The translations under genes were made by a program, and so were the position numbers. Shown in pieces: positions 57,551 through 64,000 of a DNA stretch of 64,000 nucleotides. This DNA comes from Tenrec ecaudatus (Eukaryota > Chordata > Mammalia > Afrosoricida > Tenrecidae). The stretch's first letter is position 1, and every line of letters begins with the position of its first letter. The notes under the pieces were generated by a model, which saw only the letters and a program-made list of their open reading frames with translations, did not search any database and was not told the origin of the DNA. The stretch is taken from positions 124,001-188,000 of the forward strand of contig NW_027458594.1 in the NCBI RefSeq assembly GCF_050624435.1, given 5' to 3'.

Positions 57551-58131
57551 TGGACACCCCCTTACTGAAGGGTTGTGGAAAGTAGATGAGCCAGTCTGGG
57601 TTCAGGGTAGCAACGATGAAACATATAACTTTCCTCTAGTTCTTAATGCTTCCTCCCCCCAATATCATAATCCCAATCCCACCTTACAAAGCTGGCTAGA
57701 CCAGAGGATGTACATTGGTACAGATAGAAACTGGAAACACAGGGAATCCAGGGTAGATGACCCCTTCAGGACCAATGGTGAGAGTGGCGATGCCTGGAGG
57801 GTGGAGGGAATGTGGGGTGGAAAGGGGGAACCGACTATAAGAATCTACGAATAGCCTCCCCCCTTGGGGATGGACAGCAGAGAAGTGGGCAGGGGGAGAT
57901 GTCAGACAGTGTAACATATGACATAATAATTTATGAATTATGAAGGATTCATGAGGGAGGGGAAGGAGGCAGGAGGGGCACAAAAGGAGGAGCCAATATT
58001 AAGGACTGAAGTAGAAGGCACATTTTTTGAGAATGATGATGGCAACAAATGTACATATGTGCTTGACACAATGGATGGATGTATAGATTGTGATAAGAAT
58101 TGTATGAGCTCCCAGTAAAATGATTAAAAAA
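57551..58131 (+). mobile_element. L1 3' UTR/tail, sense, 5'-truncated
   Basis: Starts tggacacccccttactgaag and ends with the tail and a short poly-A (aaaatgattaaaaaaaag near 58130). It lies head to head with the antisense copy on its left. Confidence 0.9.
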
Positions 58132-59094
58132 AAGATTAAGTGACTGGTCACTACACATACACTGGGAATAGGATACAATTTTCAATAACATTCATTCACA
58201 AAGCCAGGACTATACCTTCCAGATTAACATATGTGACAAAAAAGCAAAGAGAGAATACAAACAGTAACTATATGATAGTCCTGGGACACCATTCACAGGG
58301 TATTCCCAAAGCAAGAGATCCAGACTGAAATCCAACAAACTCAAATTCCAGAGTATTAGGATAGCAGTCATCTGCATCTTTGGACACTAGAGCACTTTGC
58401 CCTAAGTCCAAGGGAGTATGTTTTAAAGCACTTTTTTAAACCTGTTTCAGGCGAATCTAAGGTAAATCCCACTGATTTGGAAAGCCACTAAGGAGCTAAT
58501 AAGGTCTAGTGGGCTTTATCTTATCAGCTCCTTAGTGACTTTCCAAATCGGATCCTTCTGATGTGGCCCATGGAGGATGTTGTGAGCCTGGAAAGAACAG
58601 AGTCTAAAATCCTAGATGACTACAGCATCCAGTCTGGATCACCAAGAACTGGATAGAAACCAGGTCAAAAGTGTCCAGTTAGGAATGTAATACCAGGCGT
58701 ATTCTCTCCTTGGGTTCTATAAGTACCGTTAAGCATGTTTCCCCCCAGATGGCATCTTGCTCTACCCAGTTTACCCATCAACGAAAGTGTAATTGCCTTT
58801 TCCAAGACAGACCCGTCTCCCCCTCATGTCTTGACTTGAGTTTCCAGGATGGTTTGCTAATCACTCTCATAGGAGTATCTGTTGAATTTGGGTGACCGTA
58901 GGACAATGTTGTATGGCAGCAACTGATTGGTCGTCTCCCTCCTTCCTCCCTTCCCATCTTGAGAAATTGATCCCAGTGGAGGGGACGTGTCTTCCGTTGA
59001 AGTGGTTTGTAAGATGCAATTGTAAAGAGGGCAATATATAGTGCACGGGTACTATACAGGCTCACGACCTTGTTTGGGAGGCCAGATTTCATGA
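58132..59094. other. Unassigned DNA containing a strong hairpin
   Basis: No gene. Text between 58700 and 59090 may belong to the antisense L1 on its right but was not recognised with confidence. Contains the inverted repeat at 58474-58549. Confidence 0.4.
58474..58549. repeat. Near-perfect 30-bp inverted repeat with 16-nt loop
   Basis: The arms at 58474-58503 and 58520-58549 are reverse complements at 28 of 30 positions. On a minus-strand transcript both differences become G-U wobble pairs, giving an uninterrupted 30-bp stem. The loop is 58504-58519. Total length is 76 nt. Arms start gatttggaaag and centre on actaaggagct. Confidence 0.9.
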
Positions 59095-60088
59095 CAAAAA
59101 GATGATTACATGACCCAAGAGCAGAATTCTGCCTTTATCTTGGTGTTTATCCTTATAGTAGTGTGCCAGTCCTTTTGTGATTGACTAACTTTACGAAGCA
59201 TAATCATTTCCAGGCCCATCTATGTAATGGGGTGTTTCATGATTTCATCACTGTTTTTCAGGGACACATAATTTCCTTGTGTACCAGAGTTTCTTCCTCC
59301 ATTCTTTTACTGATGGGCATTTGGGCTCTTTCCAGCCTCTTGCTATTGTGAACAGTGCTACGGTGAATGTAGGAGAACACATGTCTGGGGTCTGTCTCTT
59401 ACTTCTTTGGGGTATATGACAAGCAGAGGTGTTGCTGGGTCTAATGCTACTTGCTTCAGGTAGTCTCATAGCCTTCCCCACTGGTTGTAAATGTTTACAA
59501 GACAACCAGCCATGTATAAGAGTTTCAAATGCTCCACACCCTCTCTAGCATTTGTCATTCTCTTTTGTGTGTTTCAATTGCTATTGTGAGGAGTTTACGG
59601 TAATAACTCATTGTTGTTTTGATTTGCATTTCCTGGGTGGCTAGGAAATGGTGAGCATATCTTCATGTATGTGTTAGTCATTCACAAGCCAGCTTTGGTG
59701 AATGTCTATTTTATGTCCTTTGCCCACCTTTCAATTGGACTAATTTTTTTCTTAGAAAAATTCCATAGATTTTGGTAACAAGTCTCTCGTTAGTTGTGTC
59801 ATTGTTACCCCACCACCCCAATCTGTGAGTTCTCATTTTACTATTTTGATGAAATTTTTTGAGGTGCATAAGTGTTTTATTTTAGTAGGTCCCAGGCATC
59901 TGTGTTGTCTTTTGCTCTGTCTGCTTCCTTTATTAGATTTGCTAGTCCATGTATGCCCTGCAATAGACCCCTTAAGTTTCTAATTGATGATCCTGATAGC
60001 TCTGGGGTTTACATTTAGGTCTGTAATCCAGTTTAAGTTTGTTTTTGTACATGGAGTGAGCTATGGGTCCTGTTTCATTCTTCTGCAG
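59095..60088 (-). mobile_element. L1 ORF2 C-terminal segment, antisense
   Basis: ttgtgattgactaactttac, actgatgggcatttgggctc, attgtgaacagtgctacggt and ttcaattggactaatttttt are antisense L1 landmarks near the ORF2 end. Upstream ORF2 text follows to about 60088 (ggtctgtaatccagtttaag). It abuts a sense L1 3' UTR. Confidence 0.8.
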
Positions 60089-61985
60089 ATGGAGATCCAA
60101 GACAACCCCGCCTCCATTTCCCCTAGAAGTATGCGCTACAGAGGACAACACTTAGCCTACAGGTTGGGGAGAGGGGCTGGCCCGCCATGCCCATATGGAA
60201 GTGTAAACCCAAAGGAAAAAGGGAGTGAGGGTTTAGACTGGATACTGGCACACCAAGTCCTGAGGAGGACGGCCCTGCATGCTGCTGCTAAGGCACAGAG
60301 AGGACTGTAGGGCTGACAACAGCTTGAAACATGGTGTCCCCTCACTGGAACATATTGTGAATGAGGACAATACTCGGGACATCCAGCAGGGAGTGAGTCG
60401 GGCCTGACCATCCCCACAATGGGATGAACCAGGAAGGAACCAGAACAGATCAGCAATGGGAGCATTGCCAAGCCACGAAGCCTTTGAAGTGACCCCACAA
60501 TAGATTTCAGGCTAGGAGGGGCAGTTCTCAGAACCCCTCTAGACTGGTGGGGAGATAATCATAAAGGTCAGCAGACAGATTTGGAATTTTGTATGTTTTT
60601 TCAGGGGGGGTTTGCTAGGTTTCCCCCCTTTTTTTGTTTTCCCTTTTTATTCAGTCTTTTGTTTTCTTTTTGCTTTGTCTCTGTTATTGCTTTGCCTACT
60701 AATATAAGATAGGTTTGGGAAGAAAGCCCAAGGAGAAAGTAAAGGGACCGGCATTTCTGGAGACACTTGGGAGAGGAGACAGTGGGAGGAAAGGAGTGGT
60801 GAGCAAACGATGCCATAGAAAGGAAACAACTAGGGAATTAAAAGGAACAACAAGGAGGACATAGAGATCCTGGTGGTGGTGGAGCAACGGCAATCTAGCT
60901 GAGAGAAGAAGGGCACGCATGATGTTGGGAAAGGAGGAAGGTAAAAAGAAAACAGGAACGATCTAGGAAGCAAATCTAAGGATACAGGAATAAACATAGG
61001 TGTGCACTTATGAAAATATATTAATAAAAATCGAGGTATTGGCCTATGTACATATATTTACATAGCGATAAATTAAGGAAGTGGATGGACTTTGGGCCTC
61101 TGCTTAAGCCCTCCCTCAACACAAGAACACTTTGTTCTAACAACCCAGCATTCAGTGATGCCCACCCTCCCAGCATAATAGCTGAAGGCAAAATGAATGC
61201 ATAAGCAAATGAGGTAAAGAAAGCTGATGATGCCCAGCTATAAAAAGATAAAACATCTGGGTTCTTAAAAAACTGATGGTAAACTTGCAGCCATCTAGCA
61301 AAGAAGCAACAAATCCCATATGAAAGGGCCCTAGCCTGTAAGATCATGAGGTGTTGACAGAATCAGGTAGGCACCAGTAGACTGCAAACAAACAAAACCC
61401 CCCATATTGTTTAGGATAAAGGGGTTGGAGCAGAGCCCCAAAACCCATCTGTAGACAGGAGGACATACCCTCACAGAAAGGTCACAACAAAAGGATGAGG
61501 CAACCAGAGCACAGTATAACACTTATGAAATGTACAACATACCTCTGTATCTCTAAGGCTTCCTCACCCCCCTCTATCATGATCCCAGTTCTGCCAATCA
61601 GTTGTGCGTAGGCAAGAGCATGTATACAGGTACAGATAAAGGATCATGACACACAGAATCAAGGTCAGACCAACCCCTCAGGAACAGAAACCGAAACCAG
61701 GAGGGTAGATGGAAGGTAAGGATAGAAAGGGGAAACCGATCACAATGATTGCTGTATAATACTGCTCCCCAGGGGGGTAAACAACATAAATGTGGTGAAG
61801 GGACACAGCACTCAGTATAAGATAGGAAATCAAGGGGTCACGAGAGTGGGAGTGTAGGAAAAGAGAAGAATTGAACCAAGAGTTCAAAAAGAAAGTAACT
61901 GTTTAGAAAATGATGGCAACAAATGATAGTGGTATAAATGAGCTTGATACAATTGATGTCATGGACTGTTAGAAGAGCTGTGAGG
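60089..61985 (+). mobile_element. Long L1 3' UTR copy, sense
   Basis: The longest copy of the L1 3' UTR in the window, about 1.9 kb, starting gacaaccccgcctccatttc. It contains a T-rich block near 60625-60690, a single ~248-bp unit near 61140-61390, and the tail gatggcaacaaatgatag near 61911. The tail is cut by the LTR at about 61986. Open frames of 108-113 codons near 60.0-60.5 kb on both strands lie within this UTR or its junction and are not genes. Confidence 0.75.
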
Positions 61986-62497
61986 TAGTTAGTTTGCTGT
62001 GACAAGCTGGCCGATAAACACATGTGGGGCGAATTGAAAGGGAGAGGGATAAGTGGTTCAGGGATCCACGCCTTTCTAATGCTGGGGTGCCTTGCTTTAT
62101 GATGGTCAGATCCGGATGCAGCTCCCTTAGCCAGTTCCCTGCTTTAGCTCCCAAGAATAATTTCCTAAAAGACATCCCTGAGGAGAAGCCACATGGACCT
62201 AGTAGACACGATGCCGGTGCAGAGATACTTACACATTCACTGAATCGGCTTTCCTCCTCCAGTCAACAACATGGTGTCTGTTTGTGAGATGGAGGAGGAC
62301 TTTGTGGTTTGATACTGGATAAAGGGGTTGAGGGATTAATTTTGGACTTGTGGGTTTTGGCAGGACAGGTTTGGGATTTTTGCTTGATGCACACTATTTA
62401 TAAACTATATAAAGCACTTTATATAAACTATATAAAACTCTCCCTTAGACATGAGTTTCACTGTAGTTCTTTCCCTAAAGTACCCTGACTAACACAT
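61986..62497 (+). mobile_element. ERVL-like LTR, inserted in the L1 tail
   Basis: Same family as 48510. Landmarks are acaagctggccgataaacac, gatgcagctcccttagccag, gaggaggactttgtggtttg, duplicated TATA-like blocks near 62405-62440 (tttatataaactatataaaa) and the end ctgactaacaca. It interrupts the L1 tail at the expected gagctgt(g)agag position. Confidence 0.75.
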
Positions 62498-63490
62498 TGT
62501 GGTACCTTAGCAGTGGTGTACTGGAGAAACTAGCCATAAGATGGAGAGTAGATGTTTGTCTGACCTCTCCCTCATGGTAGTTTTCCTTCTCTGTCTAGCC
62601 AGTGGTCAGACAAAGCCACCCTTTATTCAATAGATTACTGGGGAAACTATGGTAAGTATGAAAGCAGAAAGTTTGTAAGCCCACTTGCTTTGAGCCAACA
62701 AAATTTGATCTTTACACGGGCTTAGGACACACCTTAGAAGACAGCTATGCAGATAATTGATTTATATGCGAAACAGTGCTTTCCTGTACTCAGGAACCAC
62801 AAGTCTTTGCCAACACTAAAAAAATCTGGGAGTACAAAGAAAATACCTCCCAGGGAATGGGTGTAAAAGGGAGCTTATGAGCAGGCTGACGGTTTGCAAG
62901 GTGACCACGTGAATCTACTTGCTCAGTAGAAGTTGGAGAAATGTAGTAATAAAAACACTAATTGAGTTTGGCCTCTGACACTTGTGTATTTGGTTTACAG
63001 GAGAAATGGAGAATACGAGAGTGAATCAACAAAAATTCATGATCTAGCATGAGTAACCCAAGCTTCTTGAATATTGGAGAGAGCTCGTGGTCTACAAGCA
63101 AGGTGATCTGTGGACACCATAGAGCTGAGGAAGGCATGGGTTGACCAGAACCCCAACAGATGGCGGATTTTCGAGGCTGTGAACTGGTATGGATCATTGC
63201 TGACTTTATGAATGGCTTGTTCGGTTTTGACTTTGTTGATGGACGCAAAATTCAATAGGTTCCTATTGGAATGAAGATTTATTCATGTCGAAAATGATTT
63301 TTTTCTCTGAGAAAATGTTTGATCTAAGAGGGCCGTAGATTAAGCAAACAGCGAAAATATGAGGTACAAGTGCACAGAGTAGATGGCTTAAAAACATTCC
63401 AGAGGGAGGAACATAATCAGAGGCTTATAGAATTAAGTTATTGGTGTCACTTAATTTCAATTCTGAATGGGTGCCAGGATGGCAAGTTTG
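62498..63490 (+). mobile_element. ERVL-like leader, no coding domains
   Basis: Starts at 62500 with tggtaccttagcagtggtgt, a degenerate tRNA-Leu-type primer binding site. It then parallels 49037-49650. No gag, pol or env motif is visible. From about 63170 the sequence is unassigned until the next LTR. Confidence 0.6.
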
Positions 63491-64000
63491 GATTTAGTTC
63501 ATGGATTGTGCCACCCTGGGCGATACACACGTACGGTTAAATGAAGGGCGGAGGGATCAATGGCTCCTTGAGCATTGCCATTCTAGTTGGATCTCTTCAT
63601 TTCTGAACGTGGGAGCAGGGTGCAGCTGCCTCAGCTTGTTCCCTGCTTTAGCTGTCAAGGCTCCTTTCCGGCAAGACGTCCCTGAGCCGAAGACACATGG
63701 ACCTACTCAGAGGAAGCCCGGGCTGTTGGAGTCGCTGTGCAGAGATATGCTGACATACCCACTGCCCACGCTGCTCTGCTTACACATTCACTGCCTCAGC
63801 TCTCCTCCCTCAGCCAGCAACATGTCGTCTGTTTTGAAAGATGGAGGAGGACATTGCAATTGGTGTTGGACATGTGGGTTAATGAGTTAATGTCGGACTT
63901 GTGGGTTTGGACCACACTGCTTTCGGATGTCTGCTTGATGAACACTTAACCTTGATATATGAGTCTCACTTAGACATGAGTTTCTGTGCCCCTGTTTCTC
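63491..64000 (+). mobile_element. ERVL-like LTR, truncated by the window end
   Basis: Landmarks are attgtgccaccctgggcgat, gagcagggtgcagctgcctc, aacatgtcgtctgttttgaa and gaggaggacattgcaattgg. It is closer to the 48.5-kb LTR than to the neighbouring 61.99-kb LTR, so it may be an independent insertion rather than that element's 3' LTR. Confidence 0.7.

Noticed and set aside
56549-58131. Twin-priming origin for the inverted L1 tail pair
   Set aside because: Both arms contain their own 3' tail, whereas an inverted 5' segment from twin priming would not. Two insertions fit better.
59984-60498. 108- and 113-codon frames on opposite strands
   Set aside because: They cross an L1 ORF2/L1 3' UTR junction or lie within the L1 3' UTR.

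Overview
The window is vertebrate nuclear DNA, almost certainly from an afrotherian mammal and most likely a tenrec. Two lines of evidence support this. First, it is saturated with AfroSINEs (about 25 copies or fragments) and with a BovB-like RTE LINE whose 3' end resembles the AfroSINE tail. Second, it carries two copies of the SPIN hAT transposon at 43.2 and 44.5 kb. SPIN is known from tenrec but is patchy across mammals. The species call is an inference.

No intact gene is visible. The only recognised host coding sequence is a processed, frameshifted NUP42 (NUPL2) pseudogene near 13.2-13.7 kb. A 202-bp open stretch at 3697-3898 could be a real exon or a decayed coding fragment. Two homologous unassigned protein-like sequences lie in opposite orientation at 43.7 and 44.9 kb. 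Most open reading frames fall in repeats or low-complexity DNA.

Layout: 0-2.5 kb, two RTE fragments. 3.2 kb, a TA/GA/G microsatellite. 4.6-8.35 kb, an old L1 interrupted by a 133-bp hAT-like MITE and an unclassified 600-bp insertion. 8.4-9.3 kb, an antisense mariner. 10.7-11.2 kb, an antisense solo LTR. 12.4-17.1 kb, AfroSINEs, the NUP42 pseudogene and an L1/HAL1 remnant. 17.2-19.5 kb, L1 3'-UTR sequence. 21.6-25.06 kb, a near full-span RTE copy split by a nested L1 tail. 25-32 kb, SINE, L1 and RTE fragments with a three-level nest at 29.3-29.7 kb. 33-42 kb, many AfroSINEs, antisense L1 tails, a MIR and an RTE 3' half. 43-45 kb, the SPIN cluster. 45-50 kb, MIR, MaLR LTR, L2 and an ERVL-like LTR with leader. 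50-60 kb, antisense L1 pieces, a second mariner, an inverted pair of L1 tails and a 30-bp hairpin. 60-64 kb, a long sense L1 3' UTR followed by two more ERVL-like LTRs.

Nothing here works as a gene system. The value lies in insertion order, which target-site duplications (TSDs) resolve at several loci, and in a few structures that known families do not fully explain.
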